Shown: one piece after another, positions 17,498 to 27,090 of the stretch | Layout of the letters: every line of letters begins with the position of its first letter | Numbering within the stretch: the stretch's first letter is position 1 | Origin: Polyangia bacterium | GTDB taxonomy: Bacteria > Myxococcota_A > Polyangia > Nannocystales > Nannocystaceae | Assembly (NCBI GenBank): GCA_030429545.1 | Contig: JAUIFF010000025.1 | Span: forward strand, 1-48,684 | DNA length: 48,684 nucleotides | Direction of reading: 5' to 3' | Position numbers and translations under genes: made by a program | The notes under the pieces: generated by a model | What the model saw: only the letters and a program-made list of their open reading frames with translations | Told to the model about the DNA's origin: nothing | Database searches by the model: none

Positions 17498-20400
17498 GTG
17501 GCCGGATAACGGCTCCGGTCCTGGCGGTGGCAACTTCGGTGGGCCGTCCGACGGGGACTCGTCGCAACGCCGAAGTCCGACAGGGAGCGGAGCCCGATCG
17601 GGCGACCACAGCGGTTCCGGGCGAGGAGGCGACAGCAAGTCGGAGGAACGTGCACTGTTGCCATCGGTGTCTTTGCCGACAGGTGGAGGGGCAATCCGCG
17701 GCGTCGGTGAGAAGTTCGCGGCGAACCCCGCGACGGGTACAGGCTCGATGTCGGTACCGCTAGCAGTCAGCCCCGGGCGTTCGGGCTTTGGGCCGCAGCT
17801 TTCGCTGACCTACGACTCGGGAAATGGCAATGGCCCGTTTGGATTCGGTTGGTCGCTGTCGGTGTCAGCGATCCGCCGCAAGACCGATAAGGGCCTGCCG
17901 CAATACCGCGACGATGAGGCGTCGGACGTATTCGTGTTATCCGGGGCCGAAGACCTCGTCGCGGTCGTATCTCCCGACGGTACCCGTTATGCCGACACAA
18001 CCACGCACCCAGGCTTCACCATCCACCGCTACCGCCCGCGTGTCGAGGGTCTGTTTGCGCGGATCGAGCGTTGGACCCACAACGCGACCGGGGATGTGCA
18101 CTGGCGATCGATTTCATCGGACAACGTCACGTCGATTTACGGACGCGACAATCGCAGCCGAGTGTTCGATCCGAGTGAACGCACCACAGCGCCGTCGCGA
18201 ATTTTCGAGTGGTTGTTGTGCGAGAGCTACGACGACAAAGGCAACGCAATCGTTTACGAATATGCGGCCGAAGATGACGTGAATGTCGATCGTATGCTGC
18301 CCAACGAACGCAACCGTGTTCGTACCGCCAATCGTTATCTCAAACGGGTCAAGTACGGCAATCGTGTCAGTCGCCTCATCGAGCCCGAGTTGTCAAAGGC
18401 CGAGTGGTTGTTCGAAGTTGTCTTTGACTACGACGACGATCATTATTCCGAGTTGCCGCTCGACGAGTCGCGCCCTGAAGCCGAGCAGCATCGCTACGCG
18501 CAGGCTTGTATCGAGTCGAGCGGCCAGTGGCGAGTGCGGCCCGACCCGTTCTCGCGCTACCGTGCCGGGTTTGAGGTACGGACGTATCGCCGCTGTCGCC
18601 GGGTGTTGATGTTTCACCGGTTCGCGGAACTTGGGGCCGAGCCGTGTTTGGTGCGCGCGACCGAGTTCGACTATGCCGATCTCGACAGTTCTCAAATGTC
18701 CGTCCTCGACGAATTGATGCACCAAGGTAGCAGTCGCTACGCATCGTTTATTCGCCGCGTGACCCAGTCAGGTTTTGTGCGCCACGAGACCACCCCAGTC
18801 GAAGTCCGAGATGAACGGCGCTACGTCACCTATTTACGAAAATCGCTGCCGCCCCTGGAGTTTGAGTATTCCAAGGCCCAGATCCGAGACGAAGTCCGCG
18901 ACCTCGATGACGACAGCATCGCTAACCTGCCGATTGGCGTCGACGGTGGCACCTACCACTGGGTTGATCTCGACAGCGAGGGGTTGCCCGGGATCTTGAG
19001 CAAACAAGGGGGCGCGTGGAAGTACAAGCCCAACCTCGGTGGCGGTGTCTTCGGAGCGGTGCAAACGTTGCACACACAACCATCGTTGTTCGCACAGGCC
19101 TCGGGGGGCGAGCAACTGCTCGATCTTTCCGGCGACGGGCATCTCGATGTCGTTGCATTTGCCGGAGCGACACCAGGTTTTTACGAACGTACTGCCGACG
19201 GTGATTGGGCCCCGTTTGTGGCGTTGTCTGATGTGCCGAACATCGCCTGGGACGACCCGAACATGCGGTTGGTCGACCTCAACGGAGACGGCCACGCCGA
19301 TGTGCTGATCACCGAGCACGACGTGTTCACGTGGTACGGATCGCGGCGCGAAGAGGGTTTTGATAGGGCCCGTCATGTCGCCCACGGAACCGACGAAGAG
19401 CAGGGGCCGGCCCTCGTGTTCGCAGACGGTGAGCAATCGATCTACCTCGCCGACATGAGTGGTGATGGCCTGACAGACCTTGTGAGAATCCGAAACGGCG
19501 AGGTGTGCTACTGGCCCAACCTCGGATACGGTCACTTCGGACCCAAGGTCGCCATGGATGATGCGCCGTGGTTCGACAACGACGATCGGTTTGACCAGGC
19601 CCGGATCCGACTGGTGGACGTGGACGGGTCCGGAACCGTCGACATCATCTACCTCGGCCACGACGGGGTACAGATTTTCTATAATCAGGCGGGTAACGGG
19701 TGGAGTGAGGCGAGGCAACTCGACGCGTACATACGGTTCGATCAGCTGACGACGGTCGCCACCGCAGACCTACTCGGCAACGGCACCGCGTGTTTGATCT
19801 GGTCGTCGCTAAGCCCGGCCGACGCCGAATGCCCACTGCGCTACGTCGACCTGACGGGCGGCAAAAAACCCAACCTACTGACGAAGTCCATTAATAATCT
19901 CGGGGCCGAAACCCACATCCACTACGCGCCCTCGACCAAGTTCTATGTCGAGGACAAGCAAGCGGGGACGCCATGGGTCACGCGCTTGCCGTTTGTGGTC
20001 CACGTCGTGGAACGGGTAGAGACGTTCGACCGAGTCGGGCGCAGTCGCTTCGTCACGCGATACGCCTATCACCACGGTTATTTCGACGGCCATGAGCGAG
20101 AGTTCCGCGGGTTTGGTCGAGTCGACCAATACGACACCGAGGAGTTCGCAGCGTTGGCAATGAGCGACGTATTCCCGAGCGGTGACAACGTCGAGGCGTC
20201 ATCGCATGTGCCCCCCGTGCTGACCAAGACGTGGTTTCACACGGGCGCTCCACCGCTGAGTCATCGTCATGACGAGGCCGCCGACCGGCAATATCTCCAC
20301 GAGTACTTCCGTGAGCCGGGGCTCTCCGATCCCGAGGCACTGCTTGTCGACCCAACCCGATTGCCGCCCGGTCTCACCAACGACGAACGCAGGGAAGCGT

Positions 20401-23400
20401 GTCGGGCACTGCGTGGAGCTGTGCTGAGACAAGAAGTCTACGCATTGGACGGAAGTGACCGACAACCGCTTCCATATACGGTCACCGAGCGGAGCTTTGG
20501 GCTTCGACGCCTGCAACCCCGCGGCGACAACCCACATAGTGTGTACTTACAAGTTGCTGGGGAGGAGGTTGCGTATCAGTACGATCGCGCACGGGTCTTG
20601 GTGCAAGACGGCGATATCGTTGAGGACGCGGGATTCGGGGCTAAGTGGCAGCTCGATCCACGGGTGACACACTCGCTCGCGCTGGAAATCGACGCGTTCG
20701 GCAACGTCACCAAGTCGGCCACGATCGGCTATGGACGACGGTTTTGCGATCGCGCCCTCCCGTCGGAAGTCCAAGACGAACAGGCCAAGACACATGTAAC
20801 GTTCTCCGAGACACGGGTGACGAACGCAGTTGAAACGCCGAGCGACCACCGCATCCCCGCCGTCTACGACGCCCGTACGCTTGAGCTAACGGGGTACACT
20901 CCGACGGGTCGTGCAGGCCGCTTTCAAGCTTCTGACTTCGTGGTCGAAGATTCCCAAATAGACGACCGTGGCACATATAATGTACATGCAATATTCGATA
21001 GTGAGCTGAGTTACGAACAGTCGCCGACAGGGGGTCGGCAGCGTCGCCTCATCGAGCACGTCCGCACAGTATTTCGCCGCGATGACCTCACGGGCCCGCT
21101 TCCTTTGGGGCAACTACAATCACGAGCACTTCCATTTCAGAGTTTTCGACTCGCGCTGACACCGGGGCTCATCGACGCGGTATTTAATGAAGGCGCCACA
21201 CAGCCACGGGTAACCGCGTCGATGTTAGCGGACGGTGGCACCGAGCAGGGTGGTCGTTACGTGCACACGCGTGACGAGGCGGGTATACTTGACTCGAATT
21301 GGTGGATCCCATCGGGGCAGGTGTTCTTTTCACCAGGTGCATCAGACGGTTCGGCGCAGGAATTTGATTATGCATACAAACATTTTTTCCTGCCACACCG
21401 CGCCCGCGACCCGTTTCACACATCCGAGGCGAGCACAGAGTCGTTCGTCACATACGATCGCTACGACTTGCTTCTGGAGGAGGCACGAGATGCTCTGAAC
21501 AACTATGTCACAGTTGGGGAGCGCGATCGAGACCCGTCGAAGCCACTGATTGTATACGCACAAGACTACCGAGTGTTGCAGCCGGCCCTTGTGATGGATC
21601 CGAACCGCAACCGTACCGCAATGGCATTCGACGCCCTGGGGATGGTCGTGGCCACCGCGGTGATGGGCAAGCCCGAGGACATTCCCGCCCGAGGCGACCG
21701 ACTCACGCCCGAGTTTCGGACCGACTTGACCCGAGCCGAGTTAGACGGGTTTGCAGCGGCGCCGAGTGGTCCACTCGCTACCCAGTTACTCGGTGACGCG
21801 ACGAGCCGGATCATCACCGACCTCTGGGCCTACGCCCGCGAACCGGATCCCGAGCGCAAGGCCCCGACGTGGTCCGCCACGATTGCCCGCGAGACACACG
21901 TGCATGACTCGTTGCCTGCGGGAGGATTGCATGTGCAAGTGAACTTGGCGTACTCGGACGGGTTTGGGCGTGTCGTACAGGCGAAAGCACAAGCCGAGCC
22001 AGGACCTGTGCCAGCTCGTGATCCCAACGGTTCACTCATCGTCGACACGAGCAATCGCCCAGTGATGCAGGCCGATATCGTCGCGCGTTGGGTCGGCAGT
22101 GGATGGACGGTTTTTAATAACAAGGGCCAGCCAGTTCGGCAGTTTGAGCCATTTTTTACCGACACCCATCGATACGAGTTCGACGTGCGGGTGGGTGTGA
22201 GCCCGGTGGTGTTTTATGACCCTGTCGGGCGCGTTGTAGGGACGCTTCGCCCCGATCACACGTGGGACAAACTTGTGTTTGGACCCTGGCAGCAGACGAC
22301 GTGGGATGTCAGTGATACGCTTCTCGACGCCCCAGAGCGCGATCCAGATGTGGGCCAGTTTTTCTCGCGTTTGTCCGAAGTTGAATATACACCAATATGG
22401 CATAGCTTGCGTACCGATCCTGCGCACGCTGATGATTTTGTAGACAGGTTTTCCGACGCACGCACCCCCCGTGACGAGGTGGCGGCCGCACGTCAGTCAG
22501 AACCTCACGCTCGTACGCCCACGGTGACGCACGCGGACTCGCTAGGTCGGCCGATCGCTACCGTCGCCCACAACAAGGTCTCCAACAACGAGAACACGAC
22601 CGACGAATTCTACACAACGCGGGTTGTGTTCGACATTGAGGGAAACCAACGCGAGGTCATCGACGCTCTCGACCGTACTGTCGTACGCTACCAGTACGAC
22701 ATGCTCGGCGCCCGGCTCCACCAAGCGAGCATGGAGGCGGGCGAGCGGTGGATGTTGAGCGACGTCGCAGGTAAGCCCCTCTACGCCTGGGATAGTCGCG
22801 GGCATCGTTTTCGCAGCGAGTACGACGTCGTGCAGCGACCGACCGCGTCGTTCGTGCGCGAGGGGGAAAAAACTGAGGCCATGGTCGCGCAAGCCATTTA
22901 CGGCGAGTCTCGGGCCGAACCCGAGGCCCACAACTTACGCGGCCAGGTCGTCGAGGCGTTCGACCAAGCAGGCTTGGTGACGACCGATCGATATGACTTT
23001 AAGGGCAAACCACTGCGGAGTATTCGTCAGTTGGCCGACACGGTCGATGTCGACGGGAAAATGCAGCCGGCCTATCGCAGCCGTGTCGACTGGAGCCGAG
23101 ATGTTACGTTGAAGCCAGAGTCGTATGTCAGCCACACGAGGTATGACGCCCTCGGCCGTCCAACGCAGGTCGTCGCTCCCCACCGCGATGCACCTGAGGC
23201 GAACGTAAACGTACTGCAGCCGACCTACAATGACGCCGGTCTGCTCGAGCGCCTCAACGTGTGGCTCGAACAACCGGATGTGCCGAGCGCCCTGCTCGAC
23301 CCCAGCTCGATCGCACCATCCTCCGTCGGCATCACCAACATCGACTACGACGCAAAGGGCCAGCGCCAAGCAATCAAGTACAGCAACGGCGTCTCAACTC

Positions 23401-25601
23401 GATACCACTACGACCCCCAGACGTTTCGACTGATCCACCTGCGCACCGAAGGAGGCCACGGGGGAAGTGCACTCCAGGACCTGCACTACACATTCGATCC
23501 GGCCGGCAACATCACCCACATCCGCGACGACGCCCATCAGGAAGTGTTCTTCGCCAACGCCCGCGTCGAAGCTAGCACCCGGTACCGCTATGACGCCCTC
23601 TTTCGCCTGACTGAAGCGACAGGTCGAGAACATCTCGGACAAGCCGGTGCACACCCCCACTCGCACAACGACGCTCCGCGTGTTGGTCGCGTCGGCATCC
23701 CACATGCGAGTGACGGCGAGGCGCTGGGCCGCTACCTCGAACGGTATCTCTACGACGCGGTCGGCAACATCGCGTCCGTGCGGCACATCGGCACGAATCC
23801 CCACAATCCGGGGTGGACCCGCAACTACGCCTACGCCGAGCCGAGCCAGCTGGAGCCCGACAAAGTTAGCAATCGCTTGACGAGCACGACCGTCGGCGGC
23901 GCTGCGACTGCAGTCCACGGGTACGACCAGCACGGCAACATGCTCGACATGCCGCATCTTGCGGCCATGCGGTGGAACGAGCTCGATCAGCTGCAGATGA
24001 CCCAGCGCCAAGTGGTCAATGACACTGACGGTACCGGTCGCCACGGCGAGCGTACTTGGTACGTTTATGACGGTGGTGGCCAGCGGATCCGAAAGGTGAC
24101 TGAAAGACCAGACGGCCGCATAAAAGACGAACGCCTATATCTGGGCAGCTTCGAGATTTACCGTGAACACCGCTCCCAAGGCGATGACCTGGTTCGCGAG
24201 ACCCTCCACATCATGGACGACACCCAAAGGATCGCGCTGGTCGAGACCCGCACCAGCGGCGACGAGAAGGGGATTCCGCGAAGGCAAGTGCGCTACCAGC
24301 TCGCCAACCACTTGGGTTCGGCGACGCTGGAGGTCGACGACCAGGCCCGAATCTTGTCCTACGAGGAGTACTCGCCCTACGGCAGTACGACCTACCAAGC
24401 TGTTCGAAGCCAGCTCCAAACTCCCAAGCGGTACCGATTTACCGCGATGGAACGCGACGACGAGTCGGGCCTGAACTACCACTCGGCGAGGTACTACGCA
24501 CCCTGGCTCGGAAGGTGGGCGAGCGCTGACCCTGTCGGCCTCACGCGTGGTACCAACCTCTACAACTACGCTGGTGGTGATCCGATCAATCGAATCGATC
24601 CGTCCGGCACCGATTGGGAGTTTTGCAACCCGTTTTCAGACAGTGAATGCGGCATCGATAGCACAGCCGCAGTTATCCGCGACTATGTACCCGAGCACGA
24701 GCGGTTCGACTACGATGTGAAAGTGGGCGTTGTCAAAGGGGCCCGCGATGCTGTCGTAGGCGTCAAAGACCTCGCCGTTGGTGCGTTCCGACTCTCGCCC
24801 GTGGGCAGAGTGATCGACCCTGAACAGTGGGAGAAGTCGAGACGTACACTGCAACAAACCGTGTCGACGATCGCGGACGATCCGGGGGTGTTGTGGGACG
24901 CAATCAAGGATCCCTACGTCAAGGCGGTCGACGAGGGGCGTCCCGGTGAAGCTGTTGGGCGAGCCGTGTTCGAGGTCATCACGGCAATTGTCGGTACGAA
25001 GGGCGCAGACAAGTTGGCCAAGGGGTCGAAGGTCAGTGCCGCAGCGAGCAAGGCCGATGAAGTTGCAACTATCGCAAACAATATTGGCGATGTTGCAAAG
25101 GCTGCGTCTAGCACGGTTTCTCGCACAGGGGGAGACGAGGCAATCACGGTGTTCAGGACCCAGGTTCGTGGCCAATCTGATATCGTTACTGGAGGCGCCT
25201 TCGCGAATCTTCGGAGGCGCGGAAAAACCATACTCTCAGCGAATCGGGAGCGGCAAAAACTTCTTAGACGTATTGGATCTCCAGACCCGAACGTGAGGAG
25301 AAACGCGCTAGCGCAAGCACAAGGAGGTGCGCGCTCAAGCCCGGTTATCTCGACAACTTTCGACGAAGCAGGTGCCCGTTTGCACTTAGAAAGGCTGCGG
25401 GCCCAAGGAATCGATGCGGAGCTTATCACGATTCGAGGCCCCAAATCTGGCGGTATCGACTTTGAGGACGCGTTTCGGGAACTTGGTGGACGTACCAAGA
25501 GGTTCGGCGACGCGGCTCTAAAAGAGTTTGGGATTCTTGACCTTTTTATCCCGAAAAGTGGTACAAGCCGTTCGGGCTTCTCGATTATCAGAAGGGAATA
25601 G
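17490..25601 (+). CDS. tcBC: Natural TcB-TcC fusion with C-terminal toxin T1
   Basis: 2703 residues; the ATG at 17490 overlaps the end of tcA, so translation is probably coupled. TcB and TcC form the hollow RHS cocoon that carries the toxin and docks on TcA. Domains: Gly/Ser-rich leader; SpvB about 55-350 (LPTGGGAIRGVGEKFAANP, LSLTYDSGNGNGPFGFGWSL); FG-GAP-type repeats about 540-720 (LLDLSGDGHLDVV, LVDVDGSGTVDIIY); TcdB middle domains; RHS/YD repeats; and the RHS core end with GRWASADPVGLTRGTNLYNY and INRIDPSG. D2347 and D2364 are candidates for the aspartyl self-cleavage pair that frees the tip after DPSG (2370-2373). The tip has a pre-toxin region (VKGARDAVVGVKDLAVGAFR) and a final domain, about 2545-2703, with VFRTQ and PVISTTFDEAGA, loosely like an ADP-ribosyltransferase; that assignment is weak. 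B and C are separate genes in most Tc loci. Confidence 0.9.
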   Translation: MSRWPDNGSGPGGGNFGGPSDGDSSQRRSPTGSGARSGDHSGSGRGGDSKSEERALLPSVSLPTGGGAIRGVGEKFAANPATGTGSMSVPLAVSPGRSGFGPQLSLTYDSGNGNGPFGFGWSLSVSAIRRKTDKGLPQYRDDEASDVFVLSGAEDLVAVVSPDGTRYADTTTHPGFTIHRYRPRVEGLFARIERWTHNATGDVHWRSISSDNVTSIYGRDNRSRVFDPSERTTAPSRIFEWLLCESYDDKGNAIVYEYAAEDDVNVDRMLPNERNRVRTANRYLKRVKYGNRVSRLIEPELSKAEWLFEVVFDYDDDHYSELPLDESRPEAEQHRYAQACIESSGQWRVRPDPFSRYRAGFEVRTYRRCRRVLMFHRFAELGAEPCLVRATEFDYADLDSSQMSVLDELMHQGSSRYASFIRRVTQSGFVRHETTPVEVRDERRYVTYLRKSLPPLEFEYSKAQIRDEVRDLDDDSIANLPIGVDGGTYHWVDLDSEGLPGILSKQGGAWKYKPNLGGGVFGAVQTLHTQPSLFAQASGGEQLLDLSGDGHLDVVAFAGATPGFYERTADGDWAPFVALSDVPNIAWDDPNMRLVDLNGDGHADVLITEHDVFTWYGSRREEGFDRARHVAHGTDEEQGPALVFADGEQSIYLADMSGDGLTDLVRIRNGEVCYWPNLGYGHFGPKVAMDDAPWFDNDDRFDQARIRLVDVDGSGTVDIIYLGHDGVQIFYNQAGNGWSEARQLDAYIRFDQLTTVATADLLGNGTACLIWSSLSPADAECPLRYVDLTGGKKPNLLTKSINNLGAETHIHYAPSTKFYVEDKQAGTPWVTRLPFVVHVVERVETFDRVGRSRFVTRYAYHHGYFDGHEREFRGFGRVDQYDTEEFAALAMSDVFPSGDNVEASSHVPPVLTKTWFHTGAPPLSHRHDEAADRQYLHEYFREPGLSDPEALLVDPTRLPPGLTNDERREACRALRGAVLRQEVYALDGSDRQPLPYTVTERSFGLRRLQPRGDNPHSVYLQVAGEEVAYQYDRARVLVQDGDIVEDAGFGAKWQLDPRVTHSLALEIDAFGNVTKSATIGYGRRFCDRALPSEVQDEQAKTHVTFSETRVTNAVETPSDHRIPAVYDARTLELTGYTPTGRAGRFQASDFVVEDSQIDDRGTYNVHAIFDSELSYEQSPTGGRQRRLIEHVRTVFRRDDLTGPLPLGQLQSRALPFQSFRLALTPGLIDAVFNEGATQPRVTASMLADGGTEQGGRYVHTRDEAGILDSNWWIPSGQVFFSPGASDGSAQEFDYAYKHFFLPHRARDPFHTSEASTESFVTYDRYDLLLEEARDALNNYVTVGERDRDPSKPLIVYAQDYRVLQPALVMDPNRNRTAMAFDALGMVVATAVMGKPEDIPARGDRLTPEFRTDLTRAELDGFAAAPSGPLATQLLGDATSRIITDLWAYAREPDPERKAPTWSATIARETHVHDSLPAGGLHVQVNLAYSDGFGRVVQAKAQAEPGPVPARDPNGSLIVDTSNRPVMQADIVARWVGSGWTVFNNKGQPVRQFEPFFTDTHRYEFDVRVGVSPVVFYDPVGRVVGTLRPDHTWDKLVFGPWQQTTWDVSDTLLDAPERDPDVGQFFSRLSEVEYTPIWHSLRTDPAHADDFVDRFSDARTPRDEVAAARQSEPHARTPTVTHADSLGRPIATVAHNKVSNNENTTDEFYTTRVVFDIEGNQREVIDALDRTVVRYQYDMLGARLHQASMEAGERWMLSDVAGKPLYAWDSRGHRFRSEYDVVQRPTASFVREGEKTEAMVAQAIYGESRAEPEAHNLRGQVVEAFDQAGLVTTDRYDFKGKPLRSIRQLADTVDVDGKMQPAYRSRVDWSRDVTLKPESYVSHTRYDALGRPTQVVAPHRDAPEANVNVLQPTYNDAGLLERLNVWLEQPDVPSALLDPSSIAPSSVGITNIDYDAKGQRQAIKYSNGVSTRYHYDPQTFRLIHLRTEGGHGGSALQDLHYTFDPAGNITHIRDDAHQEVFFANARVEASTRYRYDALFRLTEATGREHLGQAGAHPHSHNDAPRVGRVGIPHASDGEALGRYLERYLYDAVGNIASVRHIGTNPHNPGWTRNYAYAEPSQLEPDKVSNRLTSTTVGGAATAVHGYDQHGNMLDMPHLAAMRWNELDQLQMTQRQVVNDTDGTGRHGERTWYVYDGGGQRIRKVTERPDGRIKDERLYLGSFEIYREHRSQGDDLVRETLHIMDDTQRIALVETRTSGDEKGIPRRQVRYQLANHLGSATLEVDDQARILSYEEYSPYGSTTYQAVRSQLQTPKRYRFTAMERDDESGLNYHSARYYAPWLGRWASADPVGLTRGTNLYNYAGGDPINRIDPSGTDWEFCNPFSDSECGIDSTAAVIRDYVPEHERFDYDVKVGVVKGARDAVVGVKDLAVGAFRLSPVGRVIDPEQWEKSRRTLQQTVSTIADDPGVLWDAIKDPYVKAVDEGRPGEAVGRAVFEVITAIVGTKGADKLAKGSKVSAAASKADEVATIANNIGDVAKAASSTVSRTGGDEAITVFRTQVRGQSDIVTGGAFANLRRRGKTILSANRERQKLLRRIGSPDPNVRRNALAQAQGGARSSPVISTTFDEAGARLHLERLRAQGIDAELITIRGPKSGGIDFEDAFRELGGRTKRFGDAALKEFGILDLFIPKSGTSRSGFSIIRRE

Positions 25602-25603
25602 TC

Positions 25604-25879
25604 ATGGGTAGCCAAATGGAAGTCTATTGTGAGGGGAGGTTACTCGGCTACATCACCGAGGTGGAGATCGACATGTACCGAGTTTGCGGGGACTGGACTG
25701 CAAAAACACCTCTCGATGCAAAGTGGCTCAGTTCTGCGTTAGATAACGCAGGAGACGAAGGCTTGGAGGTTTGGATCGGCAAGGAACCTCGTCTTCGTGC
25801 GAGGATCTACGAAGTGCCGGACGAGTTGATTGAACTTGTGCTTGTCCCAACCAGTGTTGCCGAACCTCGTCTACGGTGA
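25604..25879 (+). CDS. Candidate immunity protein for toxin T1
   Basis: 91 residues, starting 2 bp after the stop of tcBC, with AAGGGA just upstream inside the toxin gene. It begins MGSQMEVYCEGRLLGYITEV and is a small, acidic, all-cytosolic protein with no recognised domain. Position, size and tight spacing are those of an immunity gene that protects the producer from the preceding C-terminal toxin. The assignment is by context only. Known Tc toxins normally lack such genes, which is what makes it notable. Confidence 0.55.
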   Translation: MGSQMEVYCEGRLLGYITEVEIDMYRVCGDWTAKTPLDAKWLSSALDNAGDEGLEVWIGKEPRLRARIYEVPDELIELVLVPTSVAEPRLR

Positions 25880-26019
25880 TTACCTAGAAGCAGGTACCAC
25901 GAGTCGCCCGCCTCACCTCACCCGGCCATCAAAGGGGGGTGCTCCTTGAGTGCATCCGCCCGAGGCATCTTGCGTTTCACTCCGATTTGGGCCGTGTCGG
26001 AGACGAGCTGAAGACCACG

Positions 26020-26345
26020 ATGCGCGAATCAAATCTGTGTGAGCGGTTGCTGAGTTTATGTGAGAAGTGGGGCATCCCGTTGGGGGCCTTTTTGACACAT
26101 GACGATGTTTGCCGTGAGATGAGAGAGTTTGTGGAGGAGATCGGTCCCGATGCGGCGAAGTCCTTGGCGGATTGCCTGATCCGACAAGGGTTCAGTCGCT
26201 CGCCGAGTTTGCTGAAATCTATATGAAGCGCTTTCCCAAGCTGACTGATGAGATGCTAGCACGTGGACAAATAATCGGGACCGGCTGTTTTAGTCGAGCT
26301 ACTTGGAGCTTCCAGAAAGGCGGGTGTATCCCAAAAGCTCATTGA
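26020..26345 (+). pseudogene. Frameshifted small gene, possible orphan immunity
   Basis: An open frame starting at the ATG at 26020 (MRESNLCERLLSLCEKWGIP, then THDDVCREMREFVEEIG) stops at 26226. A second frame, overlapping around 26180-26220, reads sensibly as QSLAEFAEIYMKRFPKLTDE and MLARGQIIGTG to a stop at 26345. Joining them through one frameshift would make a protein of about 105 residues. It lies between the T1 immunity gene and RHS cassette C2, exactly where an immunity gene left from an earlier toxin would be. The 140 bp before it (25880-26019) contain no other feature. Function unknown. Confidence 0.35.
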
Positions 26346-26378
26346 AGTCGTTGGAGAAGACGTACCGGAGGTTGATTT

Positions 26379-27084
26379 CGACCGACTCACGCCCGAGTTT
26401 CGGACCGACTTGACCCGAGCCGAGTTAGACGGGTTTGCAGCGGCGCCGACTGGTCCACTAGCGACCCAGTTACTCGATAACGCGACGAGCCGGATAATCA
26501 CGGACCTCTGGGCCTACGCCCGCGAACCAAATCCCGAGCGCAAGGCCCCGACGTGGTCCGCCACGATTGCCCGTGAGACACACGTGCACGACCCGTTGCC
26601 TGCGGGAGGTTTGCATGTGCAAGTGAACTTTGCGTACTCGGACGGATTTGGGCGCGTCGTACAGGCGAAGGTACAAGCCGAGCCAGGACCTGTGCCAGCT
26701 CGTGACCTCAACGGTTCACTCATCGTCGACACGAGCAATCGCCCGGTGATGCAGTCGGAGATCGTCGAGCGTTGGGTCGGCAGTGGATGGACGGTTTTTA
26801 ATAATAAGGGCCAGCCAGTTCGGCAGTTTGAGCCCTTTTTTACCGACACCCATCGGTACGAGTTCGACGTGCGTGTGGGTGTGAGCCCGGTGGTGTTTTA
26901 CGACCCTGTCGGGCGCATTGTGGGGACGCTTCGCCCCGATCACACGTGGGGCAAGGTTGTGTTTGGACCCTGGCAGCAGACGACGTGGGATGTCAGCGAT
27001 ACGCTTCTCGACGCCCCAGAGCGCGATCCAGATGTGGGCCAGTTTTTCTCGCGCTTGTCCGAAGTTGAATATACACCAACATAG
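26379..27084 (+). pseudogene. RHS cassette C2, 5' part, ended by amber codon
   Basis: From 26379 the DNA is nearly identical to tcBC from 21695 onward (RLTPEFRTDLTRAELDGF). It is open in the same frame until TAG at 27082-27084. At the matching position tcBC has TGG (W1637) and cassette C4 has TGG in TYTPTW-type context, so this is a single-base nonsense change. There is no SpvB or FG-GAP part and no TcB N-terminus. Upstream the same frame is open for about 35 codons of unrelated sequence (VELLGASRKAGVSQ), so any product would begin at an internal start such as the one at 26410. By itself it cannot make a cocoon. Confidence 0.8.
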
Positions 27085-27090
27085 TATGCC

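Noticed and set aside
25130..25601. Toxin T1 as a definite ADP-ribosyltransferase
   Set aside because: The VFRTQ and ISTT segments fit loosely, but no convincing catalytic Glu motif is visible, so I left it as a weak possibility only.
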